A DNA stretch of 64,000 nt from Hirsutella rhossiliensis (Eukaryota > Ascomycota > Sordariomycetes > Hypocreales > Ophiocordycipitaceae), in the NCBI RefSeq assembly GCF_020360975.1, contig NW_025408668.1:1-64000 (forward strand). The letters are read 5' to 3'. Shown here in pieces: positions 25,167 to 36,168 of the stretch (the first letter of the stretch is position 1; every line of letters starts with the position of its first letter). The notes under the pieces were generated by a model. The model searched no databases. It was not told the DNA's origin and saw only the letters and a list, made by a program, of their open reading frames with translations. The position numbers and the translations under genes are program-made.

Positions 25167-25616
25167 TATTACGACCACGGCTACTAGGCCGCTAACGGTC
25201 GACCGCGTTAAGTATATAATACGGCCTAATAGATAAATAGTCGGTATAACTATTTAATAGATATAGGATTAAAGGGATCGTAGAGATCTAAGTAATCTAG
25301 GATTAATAGGATTACTACGCCCTATACGATCTAACGTTAGGGATTATAGCTAGGCCTATAATCTAAGGATAGTCTCTAAGGGTATATATAGCTACCTACT
25401 TTTACTCCTTTAAATAGATAGCTCTCTAGCTTTTAATATAGATCTTTATTACGATTCTATCTCTAATTCTAATTACCTAGTTATAGTCTACGGTCTACGA
25501 CCTCCGACTTATTACTAATATAATATACTTATTATTGCTTAGACCACGCCCTATTATATCTACTAATATAAACCCCTTAATAGGTTTATCCCTTAGGAAT
25601 AACACCGGTCGTTATA
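25167..25616 (+). repeat. Gypsy-2 3' LTR (450 bp)
   Basis: Preceded by a purine-rich AGGAAGGGAGAT tract, the expected polypurine primer, at about 25151-25162. It keeps a few unmutated CA dinucleotides (ACGACCACGG, AACACCGG), so it is slightly less mutated than the 5' LTR. Confidence 0.92.
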
Positions 25617-25694
25617 TTACTATTATTCCTATAAAAGCTTTATTATCTAGTATATCTTTAAGGTCTTTATTCTTATAAAATATAAGGCTTTTAA

Positions 25695-27742
25695 TATCGT
25701 AAAGTATAGCTTAATCTTTTAGTTTTCTAAGATATCTCTTAGTAAGAGGGACCTAAGAAGCTAAAAAACACTAGTATAGAAAAAGAAAGAGAGAGCTAAA
25801 AGGAGGTATAGAGAAGAGGGTAAGGGTAAGAGGGGAAGTAAAAGTAGCGATAGCTTCTTATAAAGGTAGTAAAAGATAAGATAGATATACTAGTAATAGC
25901 TAAAATAAAGGGGAAAAACTAGTAAAAAGCTCGGTAGTTAAGAGGATATTAATAGCTTCTTTAAGTAGGATCTTCTTTATTAATTAAGATACTAAATAGA
26001 TATAAAGAGGGGCGTTAAATAGAGGAAAGAAGTATAATTAAGGAAATATAATAATTATTCCCTTACCGCTATTATTACCCTTATAAGAATTAAATAACTT
26101 TACCCTACCTATCTAACCCCTTACCTTCCCTTTTACCTTTATATATTTTATATATACTTCTTATATCTCTCTTTTTAAGAGTTATAAGCCTAGGAGGAGT
26201 AGAATTCTTATACCTTCTAGCTACTATAAAAAGCACCCTTTATAAATCCTTCTTAGCCCCTTCCTTTACCCCTCCTACTAAAAAGGCTAATTATTAACTA
26301 ACTTTTCTACCTCTTTTTATAATAATATTAAAAAACGATTCCTTTACTATCCCTATAGTCTATAAAACGATTCTTATAAAGCCTTAAGATTAAGATAAGT
26401 AGGTAAAGGAGCTATAGGCTTTAATAGATAAGACTATCTATAATTTAATCTTCTTTAATAAGTAGGACCCTCTTAAGCCCCCTCTTTATCTTAGGGCAAC
26501 GAAATTTATAAAAAAAGCTACCTTCTTTTCTAAGCTAACTATACTATAATAAAAGGCTTTTTCTAATACTTTAGGTAACTATAAGGAATACCTTTATAAG
26601 ATAAAGCTATTAACTACTATATATATAGCTATAATAAAATCTATTAGTACCGCGAAGCTAATCTCTTTTTAGGAAAAAGAAACTCTTAAGTAATAGCTTT
26701 TAAAGTAAGACCTTAATAGCTCCCTTAAAGGGCTATATAACTAACTATATTAAGAAGACCTATATAGCCTACTTAAGAGCCGTTTCTACTAAGAACCTTC
26801 TAGCCTCTTTATAGCTAGCTAAGTAAAAAGAAATCTTTAAGGAAGCTAACTAATACTTCTTAATAGAAGCTCTTTCTAGCTAGTAGCTATAAGATATATC
26901 TATACTTCTAAAGCCTATTAGTAACGGTTACTTAGCTATCTTTTAAGAAGCTAGCTAGGAGCTAGATAAAGAGGCTACTAAAGTATAATAATAAGTAGTC
27001 TTATTCCTTCGTAGCTAGTATTCGACCTAGACGGCTCTACCTACTATCCTTGCTACTGCTATAGCTCTTACTACTGCGGCCCCCGCTGCTGCTACTACTG
27101 CCCCTTTAGTTTCTCCTCCCTCGAGGGCCTTAACCCTATCGTTAACTACTGCCCCGGTCCCGGCCCCGGCTTCGCCTACTACTTAAGGTCCGGCCCCGTT
27201 AGACCGTTCGGCCTAGCTAGTCCCCTAATAGTCTCGCGAAGAGAGATATAAGAAGTATATAAAAATGCACGAAGGTAAAATTAAAAGTAAGGGGTCGGAT
27301 AGGCAGGGCAAAGCTATTTAATTCTTATTAGGGCAGCAATTAAGGTAGGGGAGTAATTATTCTATTGCCTTAATTCTCCTTCTTTCCTCTATCTAACGCC
27401 CCTCTTTATACCTATCTAGCATCTTAATTAATAAAGAAGATCCTACTTAAAGAAGCTACTAATATCCTTTTAACTACCGAGCGTTTTACCGGTTTTTCCC
27501 CTTTTTTCTAGCCGTTGCCGGTATATCCGTCTTATCTCTCGCTACCTCTATAGGAAGCTATCGCTACTTCTGCTTCCCTTTATGCCCCCACCCTCCTCTC
27601 TATACCTCCTTTTAGCTCCTTCCTTAAAACCTGTTTTTTAGCTTCCTAGGTCCCTCGTGCTAAGGGATATCTCCGAGAACTACGAAATTAGGCCACGCTT
27701 CGCGATAAATAGACCTATTAGTCCGTTAGTCGAAAAATCGGG
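25695..27742 (+). mobile_element. Copia-1 5' fragment with LTR and gag, itself interrupted
   Basis: The 5' LTR at 25695-26180 (486 bp) is followed directly by primer-binding site GTTATAAGCCTAGG (26181-26194). Gag runs to 27231 and includes a GC-richer Ala/Thr/Pro low-complexity part at about 27040-27200. A solo copia-1 LTR interrupts it at 27232-27707. About 35 bp of copia-1 resume after the insertion, then the sequence switches at about 27740-27745 to the 3' region of gypsy-1. Confidence 0.87.
27232..27707 (-). mobile_element. Solo copia-1 LTR inserted inside copia-1 gag (AATAG duplication)
   Basis: 476 bp, minus orientation, starting TCTCGCGAAG and ending CTTCGCGATA on the plus strand, with 5-bp repeats AATAG at 27227-27231 and 27708-27712. 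The undisturbed site is present in the complete copia-1 copy near 54266 (CTTAATAGACC). It keeps more CG and GC than the older copies. Confidence 0.92.
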
Positions 27743-29162
27743 TAGTATCCCTAGCGCCTAAGGCGTTAATAGCGGAAATAAAGATATAAAAAAGTAAGGA
27801 CTTACTTAGGGATAAGGCCTTAATACTTAAGGGCGTAAAGGTTATAGTATATAGTAGCGGTACTAGTAAGGCGCTTCTTAGTAGCCCCTTATACTTACTT
27901 ATATATACCGGCCTTTTAAGCTAGGGCTATAGTAAGTAAGATAGGAGGCGCCGCTTTATAAGTATAGCTAGCGCGCGCGTATTTATAATAGCTACCGCGG
28001 CGGCGCCGCTTAACTTAATTAAAGTAGTTAAGCTCTTATAATATATAATATATATAAGGGGCTAACTAGGTATCGCTAGCTTATAGTTAGTACTTATACT
28101 TTAAGAATTTAGTAGAAAATAGATATTAATACTTATATAATAATAGACTTATAAGGGTAGTAAAGGTAGAGGTAGGGGCTAAGGGGCTAGGTATTATAAG
28201 TCGTAGTAGGGATAGCGTTATTATCTAAAAGGGTAATATAGGTATAGCTAGTATAATAGAGGTAGTAATAGCGGCGGTAGGCGCGGTAGTAAGGATATAG
28301 GTAAGAGTAGCGGTAGTAGTAGAGTTATTATTAGCTATACTTAGTATAATATTAATAAATAACTTTATATACTTAAAGAAAAAAGAAGTAAGAGAAGGTA
28401 AAGTAAATATATTTATCGCGGAAGTTAATATAGTAGAACGCGGCCGTTTACTTTATAAGGTAAGGAACTTACTAGTTACTATTACTATTATTATAGCTAT
28501 TATTATTACTATAGCTACTCTTACTTATACTAGTTAATAGGGCGGTCTATATAGCTAATAATAAATTAATACCTTAGTTAAAGTAAAACTAACTTATTAT
28601 TATTATTATAGTAAATAAAGAAAGAGAAGGAAGGGAAGAAAGAAGGGGGGGGATATTACTTTATATACCCCTTAATAAGGGAGGCTACTTAAAGCTAAAA
28701 GGGCAGCTAACCTAAGGCTTATAACTATAAAGGCTAGACGCCGGCCGCCTAAGAGCGCTATTAATAAGAGCGCCTTTATTTATATAGCTAGCTAGTTAAT
28801 AGGTATAGAGCTAAGCGCTAGTTACCTAGGTTAATAAGTATAAGGATAATAGGGCTAGTAAGACTAGCGCTATTAATAAAGGAGGTTAGTAAATAAGTAT
28901 TATAGGGAGCCTAAGATATAATTATATAAAGGCCGTTAATAAGGCAGCCTAGCACTAGGCTAGAGGAGGGGTATTATATAAGAGTCTTTAACTATTATAG
29001 GTTATAAGCTTAGGCCGCGGCCTAAGCTATATAGTTATATATAAAGGGCTAGATCCTATATATATATATATAGGCTAGCCGCCTATAAAAGGGCTCTATA
29101 TAGCTTATTAATATTATCCTATAGATAGTATTTATATATATACCTCTACTTACTTTATAATA
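27743..29162 (+). mobile_element. Gypsy-1 3' fragment with 3' LTR
   Basis: Matches the post-integrase region and 3' LTR of the complete gypsy-1 (about 51885-53304). The LTR is 28977-29162 (186 bp), preceded by a purine-rich GAGGAGGGG tract. The pol genes are missing. The junction with copia-1 at about 27743 is not a normal element end. Confidence 0.85.
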
Positions 29163-30598
29163 AAAAGTAACTTTAAATAGGAATCTACTAAGCTACTTTA
29201 AGCTAGTCTAGGTACCTAGCTTTACCTAAAGTATATACTAATAACCTATAAGTAATTATAGTCTTTTATCTTAAAACCTATTTCTACCTATAGACTAGAC
29301 TAAAAAAATTCTGCGGCCTATAGGTAGCTACGGGCGTCTACTTTTAAAGTCTACTTTATATTAGGGAACGGCGGCTCCTACTTAAGCGAGTTGCCGAGGT
29401 CGCCATGCGTCCCTATGATATATAGCTAGCCGTAAGTCTTATTAATGCCTTTATAGAGCGCGGAGCAGATATGGTAGGTGAGCAGGAGCTTGTGGCTACG
29501 GGTGGTGAGTTGCAAGCTGTGACGTGCTTAGTGCCTCTAGGCAAGACTCCCTCTAGAGCTTCGTGATGGTCTATGATAAGTGCCCTGTGGGGCTCGTCAA
29601 TAACGGGAGGCGAGTTGCGCGAGGTCTGGACAAGAATGAAAGATGTAGTCTGGCTTCATTGCTGTCATTGCTGCCATCACAAACGGCGCGACCTTTACGC
29701 GGGAGACGGGCGTCGATTGGTATTGAGTCAAGGCCGAGAAGGATGAGAGTCTTGCAGTATGGCTCCTGAAGTCAAGCCGTCTGCGTCCTTGTCCGGTATA
29801 ATCAGCCTCCTTTGTTTCGCGGCCACGCCGTTTGATACGTGAGCTTTAAGGATACGATAGAGAGACTGCACGCACTAACCATTCGAGTATCAACTCCCGC
29901 GCGGAGCTGGTTTGCTATTTGGGAGCCGGGCAGACCATATCCCCCGCCTTTTCTCGTAGAGGGCGTCGAGTGATAGTCTGGAAATTACATGTTGGCCTTG
30001 GGGTCGCTTTGGGGGAGGAAGGTGAAGGTCGTTTCATTGTTTCACAGCCAGATATGCTCTGCCACCTCGAGCGCCGTGATCGAGTCAGCTTCGCTCCCCG
30101 GTCCCGGTCTCGATGTCTTTGCTCTGCGAGTGCTAGATGCAATAGGGACGGCCTTAGACGGGACGGACATGGTCCCGCAGCCAGAACAGCGAAGAGTTGA
30201 CCACCAAGGTATCATCCAGTGACTCGTCCACTTTAACGCCGGATGAAACGTGAGTATGAGTGGTGGGTAAGAAGGGGGCAGATCTCGGGCATTTTATCAT
30301 GGTTAAGCGAGGCAATGCATGACGTCAATGAAAAGAGCTCAATCGGACACTGCTCCAGCTCCGAGACTGTCTCGTTCATCGCGCGAGTCGGCCAAGTAAA
30401 GCAGACCATCTTGATGATTAAGATTCATGCCCAGCTTCGGCTTTATTGTGCTTGACCATCCTGGGCTCGAGTCGAATCAATTGGGGCTCCTGTACCAGCT
30501 CCTGCCAGCATCTAAGCTTACCGACATGGTCATGCGCATCAATCTACGTAGTTTCCTGACAGAGGAAGACTGGCACGCTCCCGCCGAATACAAAACTT
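29163..30598. other. Flank of the second island, no supported gene
   Basis: RIP character fades between 29163 and about 29400. From there to 30598 base use is normal. Open frames of 68-93 codons occur on both strands and overlap (29563-29769, 29919-30200, 30243-30455), but none has a domain, a clear coding signature or a convincing fungal intron pair. This may be the 3' flank of the CCA enzyme plus a degraded gene. Confidence 0.5.
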
Positions 30599-32494
30599 TT
30601 AGAATGACACGACGCGTGGCGGAATCCCCAGTTTCGGCTCCTGCTGCCGAAGCCATTCTTTGGCCTCATCGACCCCCAGGCCTTCATTGTCAAACTGCCA
30701 TGCGACTAGCTCGTCCATGGCCGTCTTCACAAAGCCCCCACCCTTCGAGACTCCAAAAAGCTCCATAATGACGTTTCCATCTAGTAATGGTCGCACTCCA
30801 TATGCATCTTCTAGGCCTCTCTGCACTACAAAGTCGAGAAATCCATTGTATTGCTGCAGTAGCTTCGTCGATGCAGCATCGTCCATGGACGAAAACGACT
30901 GTGGTGTTGGATTCGCTTCATAAACAAGTTCGGCCAGCAGCGAGTAGATGAGCTGCACCTTCCAGGCGGCGCCCCAAGCACGGATTGCCATGCCGACGGT
31001 GCTCCTAGCTGGGGGGGGCTCGAGCTGGTTGCTGATGCGGGTGACCATGGCACGGATCGAGTCAATGTTTCGAAGCGCCTGGTCGAGGAGCTTGGAAGTC
31101 TTAGCGGTGGCCTTTATCGCTTCTGCGGCCGTCTCGACTGCATGTTGCAGCATATCATGTCGCAAACCGGCAATGGGGGCGTAGGCAGCCATGACCCAGA
31201 GGCTTTCGGCAATGTCGTCGGACTTGACAAGTTTGCCAAGTCGACTGCAACTGTCGTTGAGGAGGGCCGCAAGGAGGTGGTATGCGCGCGGCCAGGTGGC
31301 GGGCCATTGCTGATGCGGCTCCTGGAATGGAAGCCTATTCACGAGGGCTTGACGGAGTGATGAGTCGAGTTGGAGAAAAATTGGGGCGTAGAGGTTTGCC
31401 TGGTAGATGAGGTGAAAGGCAAGTTGCGGGTTGGGCTGCTTCATGATTTTAAACAGCTCGATGCCGACTCTCTCGCGACTGACCTTGGCGGTCAGAGCTT
31501 GGTGAATATCTTGGTCCCTCATGCACTTGCTGGTTTTGTCGTCAATGGTGTATCCGAGCTTGCTGCCAATACGTATCAGGCGCAAGACTCTGAGCGGGTC
31601 GTCCATGAAGGTTTGTCGGGCCTCAAGCGGCGTCCTGATGATGCCGGCAGCCATGTCATGCAGTCCCTTGCCGGTAAGGTCAACGACTTTCTGGGAGTCG
31701 AGGTTGAAGAAGAGCGAGTTGACGGTGGCATCGCGACGAAAGGCATCTTGCTCAGCTGTTCCGAACTCCATAACGGGGGTGCGGCTGTCTTGGTCGTACA
31801 CCTCTTTGCGCAGGTTGACAATGTCGACGTCGAGGCCAAAGATGTGGCCAATGGTCGTCTCGAGCTGCTTCGACTTTCTGAGGTTCTGCTTGGTGGTGTG
31901 CAGGCCACTCATTGTGGCGTTCTGGACCCCGAGCTCGCGCGCGCGCTGCTGGTATCGCTGCTCGTTTTGCTGGAAGAAGTCTGCGAGGGCGTCTCCAAAT
32001 GCCTGGCCTGTCATGGTGCTGACGGCAATGTCAATGTCGGAGCAGGGAATGTCGAGAAGTCGATCGCGGACCCAGCCGCCTGTGAACCAGATGTCGAGGT
32101 TGGACGCAGTGGCAATCTTGGACTGGGCCATGTGCTCTCGGCTGTCAAGCAGAAGCGAGCGCAGCAGGCTCTCGGCGGGCAACAAGGTGATGGTCTCATT
32201 TTTGCGCGTCATGGGGTGCACGCGCAGTGGGGATGCTTCCAGGGGCATTTCGCGGTCCCCTATCTCGGTGAGACTGACGCTGGTAGAGTATCCTACTTGC
32301 GTCGCCATCTTGATCCTCTTCTGCTGCGGCTCCATGGTGGTCAAAGGGTGCCGTTGTTTGGATGCATGGAAGAAGAGCTTGGGGCTGCGGATCAAGTCAG
32401 CCTTTTGGATGTTTGCGTCACCCAATCCGAGTCGCAGATAGTAAGAGGAAGTCGAGCGCAGAAGTCGCAAAGATGGAATCGTCCACTTGTGCAT
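30599..32494 (-). CDS. CCA1: CCA-adding tRNA nucleotidyltransferase
   Basis: Adds or repairs the 3'-terminal CCA of tRNAs from CTP and ATP without a template; in fungi one gene serves nucleus, cytosol and mitochondria. The 631-residue intronless frame has every class II motif: GGWVRD (139-144) with the metal-binding DID at 153-155, the second acidic strand LDVDIV (221-226), FRRDATVNSL (252-261), DDPLRVLRLIRI (298-309) and SRERVGIEL (339-347). Residues 1-50 are basic, Ser/Leu/Arg-rich and poor in acids, like a mitochondrial presequence. In-frame ATGs at residue 54 (32333-32335, ACCACCATGG context) and residue 63 (32306-32308, A at -3, G at +4) would give shorter forms without it. I keep the longest frame as primary. 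No frame damage despite RIP-mutated DNA on both sides. It is the only copy here. Confidence 0.95.
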   Translation of the reverse strand: MHKWTIPSLRLLRSTSSYYLRLGLGDANIQKADLIRSPKLFFHASKQRHPLTTMEPQQKRIKMATQVGYSTSVSLTEIGDREMPLEASPLRVHPMTRKNETITLLPAESLLRSLLLDSREHMAQSKIATASNLDIWFTGGWVRDRLLDIPCSDIDIAVSTMTGQAFGDALADFFQQNEQRYQQRARELGVQNATMSGLHTTKQNLRKSKQLETTIGHIFGLDVDIVNLRKEVYDQDSRTPVMEFGTAEQDAFRRDATVNSLFFNLDSQKVVDLTGKGLHDMAAGIIRTPLEARQTFMDDPLRVLRLIRIGSKLGYTIDDKTSKCMRDQDIHQALTAKVSRERVGIELFKIMKQPNPQLAFHLIYQANLYAPIFLQLDSSLRQALVNRLPFQEPHQQWPATWPRAYHLLAALLNDSCSRLGKLVKSDDIAESLWVMAAYAPIAGLRHDMLQHAVETAAEAIKATAKTSKLLDQALRNIDSIRAMVTRISNQLEPPPARSTVGMAIRAWGAAWKVQLIYSLLAELVYEANPTPQSFSSMDDAASTKLLQQYNGFLDFVVQRGLEDAYGVRPLLDGNVIMELFGVSKGGGFVKTAMDELVAWQFDNEGLGVDEAKEWLRQQEPKLGIPPRVVSF

Positions 32495-33429
32495 ATTCTA
32501 GACGTGCCGTCGTCAACGGTTGAAAGGATGACTCAGAGCATCACCAGTGGTGGACGATGAGCGATTACCTCAGCAAGACCGGCATCCGCTGCACCATGCC
32601 TAATTTAGAAGCTCCGCTTAACTTGCGGCAGATTACGGCGAGCTCAAAGTCATGTATTAGTGTCACGACCCAACGAGGGTCTCAAAGACTCAACAAGGGT
32701 CCCAGTGGGCCACAGACTAATGTGCGTGCAGCTATTAAAGGTTGGGCTCACGCCCACACGCACCAACAGGCGCGCCCCTTATCCCTATAAGCGGAGACGA
32801 TGCCATCGCCGTATCCGGAGGAACCGAATGCGGTAGTTAACCTAAGGGATGCTAAGGAAGTCGCTTAACGGATCCGGATAACCGTAAGCCGCCGGATTAG
32901 TAGGGAAACCTATTCCCTCCTATACTTTATATATATATATAGTTATATCTATAAACTCCCTCTTTTAAGTAAGATAGTATAATCTATACCCTCTTTCTTT
33001 AATATAAAGACTTAATAACTAGTAATAGTTATAAGCTTAGTATAAGTTAATAGCTATTATCCCTTTATATTATTTAATTAATTATAATATAAGGAAGTAA
33101 AGCTATTTATAGCCCCCTCTTATACTATTAACCTTAATTTCGCAACGAATATTATATCTTACTAAGAAACCCCCTTAAAGATATAGTCTTTATTAAACTT
33201 ACGATAGTATAATAGGTCGGCCCTACGAGGGCTAAAGCGGTGGTCACACTACTGTTCGTTGCTGCGGGGCAGCTATTTAATACTACTACGTTAAACGGCG
33301 GCAGGGCAAAAGAAGACGAATTAACTAAGCTGCCTAGCTAATTAATTAACCACGCCTATTAATAGTCGGTTGCACGGGCGCGCATAGCGTGGCCCAGCCC
33401 GTAATAGATAGAATTATCTTCTTCCTTCC
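32495..33429. other. CCA1 upstream region grading into RIP-mutated DNA
   Basis: 32495-32650 should hold the promoter and 5' leader of the minus-strand CCA enzyme; I see no clear TATA box. From about 32657 the sequence begins TGTCACGACCC with repeated AACGAGGGTC/AACAAGGGTC units, which resembles the start of a fungal LTR, and RIP character is complete by about 32930. A less mutated patch lies at about 33240-33420. The 77-codon frame at 32557-32790 shows no domain. Confidence 0.5.
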
Positions 33430-34690
33430 TAAAGCTAACGTATACTCTTAGGAAGCCTAAAGACTAGACTAAGTAGTATAGGTAAGTAAAGAATACCGCT
33501 ATATAATACTAACTTTAGGCCTATATTAACCCTAATAATAGTATAGTTCCTAAGAAGCTATAAAGGCTAATTTTTAACTATAAAGCTAAAGATAAAAAAG
33601 TAGTAGCTTCTAAGGATACTTAAAACTAAGAAGAAGTACTATAGGCTATAGCTATATTAATATTACTATTAATAGTAGGACTAGTAACTAAGACCCCTAC
33701 TTAAGATAATATAATAAGGCCTTTATTACTTTCTTATTTATAGAGGAATTAAAAGAAGCTGCCTTAATTAGCGTAGGTTAGGTAATACCGCTCTTAAAGC
33801 TTAAAAAATATTAGCTCTAGGTATAAGGCTCGCATACTTTAAGTATATTATAATTTCTACCTATAATAGAGATAACTATAAGTAGTAGTAAAGGTAAAAA
33901 CTACTTATACTAATAAGTAACTATATTATAGTAAGCTTCTTAATATAATATAATAATTATATCTTTATAGCTATTATAGTAAGGGCGAAGCTATAAGAGC
34001 TTATATTAAAGGTCTAGCTTAGTAAAGAAAAGAAAAGGATTACGCTAAGGCTGCCTTATAGAAATTACTTACCTAAGACCTTAAGAAGGCTAACCTTACC
34101 TACTAAGTTATTAATATTATAGACGGCTTCTACCTTTATAAGAATATCTTTAATACTCTAAGAGAGGAAAGAGAGATTAATTAGTAGTTCCTATAAGCTA
34201 TTAAAAAGAGGTTCCTATTATAGTCCGATATATAGTATAAGGATTTTACTATAGCCTTAAAGTATAAAGAAACTACGCTTATATTTATTAAGATAACTAG
34301 CTCCTTTTATAATACCTTTATTACTAACTCCTTTATACTAAACTTAGCTTTCTTTATTACCTTTTATAGAAGGGACTAATAAGGCTAGTAGGCTTAAGGG
34401 AAGCTAGAATTTAACCTAACTAAGAAAGAGATTAATAGGGTTATATAGAAATAGTATAAAAGGGAGTATATCCTTAAGGACTTTATAAGGGAGTCTTAAA
34501 CTAAGTATACTTATATAACTAATATAAAACCTACCTATTAATAATATCCCTTAAAAAGGATATTCTTAAAAAAGTAAAGGTAGCCCTTAATAAAGAACTA
34601 GCTATTAAGGTTAAAATTATAAAATAAGTTTTAAAGGAAGCTTAAAAGTATAATTAAAAAGCTAAGTAAGTTAGATAGGTATTTATAACT
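33430..34690 (+). pseudogene. RIP-mutated relic of an unknown coding sequence (plus strand)
   Basis: At least from about 34005 to 34560 one plus-strand frame reads coherently apart from TAA and TAG codons, giving Lys/Leu/Ile/Phe-rich text with no TGA stop. This is what RIP does to a real gene. No motif for gag, pol or a transposase could be recognised. It lies directly upstream of a copia-1 copy that lacks its own 5' end. It could be host DNA, a captured gene or an unfamiliar transposon. Confidence 0.45.
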
Positions 34691-36168
34691 TACTAACTTA
34701 GCTAGTTTATTAATAGACCTATTAGTCCGTTAGCTAAAAAATTAAGGAACTATTTAAAATAGAACCTCTTTATTAAAATTAGTAATAGGGTATAAAAAGG
34801 GGGGGTTTTTAAGTAGACGTTTTAGATAGGGCCGAGGATTCCTTAAAGAGATAATAAGTAAGGAGGAATCGACCTACCTACTAAGTATATAAAAAGCCCT
34901 ATTAGCTAAAAGACTATTAGTAGGTGTTTAAGGAATATTATCTATTTAAAATTATATTTCTTAGAGGACTAAAAGACGTTATTAAAAAGTCTCTTAAAGA
35001 ATACCCCTTATTATAGAAAAATATAAATAAGATCTAGGTTACTAGGAAATAGTAACTAACGCTACTACCTTTATTCGACTTATAATTTAAGGGAAAATCG
35101 TTAGTATAGTAAATCCGGCCTTTATCTTCCTTATAGATTAGTAAGACTACTTATTAAGACCCTCTAACTATCCCCTATAAAAATTAGCTATCCTTAATTC
35201 TAGTACTTCCCTTAATATCTATAATACCCTCTTATAATTCTAGTCCTTTAAGAAGGTATAGAGGGAATACTTTATTACTATAGAATTAACTATATAGATA
35301 GAAGGATATAGAAAGGTAAATCTTATAATAAAATTACCTAATAGTTCTATATAAATTCTTCGATAAAAAAAGGTAGCTTTTTACCTTTAATTTCTAATAA
35401 GCTTAATTTCCTTCTACTTTCTTTAAAACGAAGGAATCTTCTAGGATATAACTTCTAAGCCTATAAGGCTAAACTAGATAAATTAAAGGATTAGGCTTAT
35501 TAAGGAGAAACTTAGTTAATTTATTTTCGAATTATAAATTATTTTTAGGAAGGAACCTCTTAAGAAGTTAGCTTTCCCTACTAAGAGGAATAGGTCTACT
35601 ATAAAGAACCCTCTTTTAATAGCTTAAGGAGACGGTCTTCTTTAGTACGTACGACTTAGTTACCTAGGCCCCTTAGCTTTATATTAGCTAGGCTAGTAAT
35701 AAGGCGTTTAAATTAAAGGCCCTAAGACCGTTAAATATAAATATTATAGCTAAGGGAAAACTAAGAGAAGAATTTCTAAACGAACCCCTATATAGATAGA
35801 CTAGCTATATAAGGAAACTTAAGTTAACTAGACCGATGTCTATAAGGACTAAGAAAGCTTTATTAAGGTAATATTTCTTATAGACGCTTTTTTAAGGATA
35901 GTTTTCCCTTATTTCTTTTAATATACCTAAGTAAGTATAACTAGTTTACTTTTTAAGACTTTATTAACTAAATAAATCCTACTTTAACTATAAAGTAAAG
36001 AAGATATAGTTTAATAAAGAGCTATTTATAAAGGATATCTTAAATTAGCTTTAAAAAAGGGGTATTTTACCTCTCCTATTAGTACTAAATACCTAGGCCT
36101 AGAACGGAGTAGTAGAAAGATTAAGGGGGACTATAATAGAAAGGGCCTATATAATAAGACTTACTATA

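Larger units (their letters stand above)
17768..25616 (+). mobile_element. Gypsy-2: complete Ty3/gypsy chromovirus (RIP-mutated)
   Basis: 7,849-bp element bounded by two 450-bp LTRs and a perfect 5-bp duplication TTACT (17763-17767 and 25617-25621). Order: gag with a CX2CX4HX4C knuckle at 19125-19166 in which all four ligands now read Tyr; reverse transcriptase at about 21840-22150, ending in YLDN (22109-22120) instead of YLDD; RNase H at about 22540-22910 with the LNYPIYDKEF block; integrase at about 23330-23480 onward; chromodomain at about 24275-24360. RT before integrase plus a terminal chromodomain make it Ty3/gypsy, chromovirus branch. Stops in every domain are TAA/TAG. About 800 bp between the chromodomain and the 3' LTR have no identified function. 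Confidence 0.93.

Noticed and set aside
29563..30455. Frames of 68-93 codons on both strands (29563-29769, 29919-30200, 29915-30142, 30243-30455)
   Set aside because: Overlapping, no domain, no shared frame through plausible introns. A broken gene cannot be excluded but cannot be supported.
31370..32560. Long plus-strand frame (396 codons) and others (31521-32441, 31142-31360) opposite the CCA enzyme
   Set aside because: They are antisense shadows of a gene with complete family motifs on the minus strand; the translations have no domain.
32557..32790. 77-codon plus-strand frame upstream of CCA1
   Set aside because: Crosses from promoter DNA into the LTR-like sequence at 32657; no domain.
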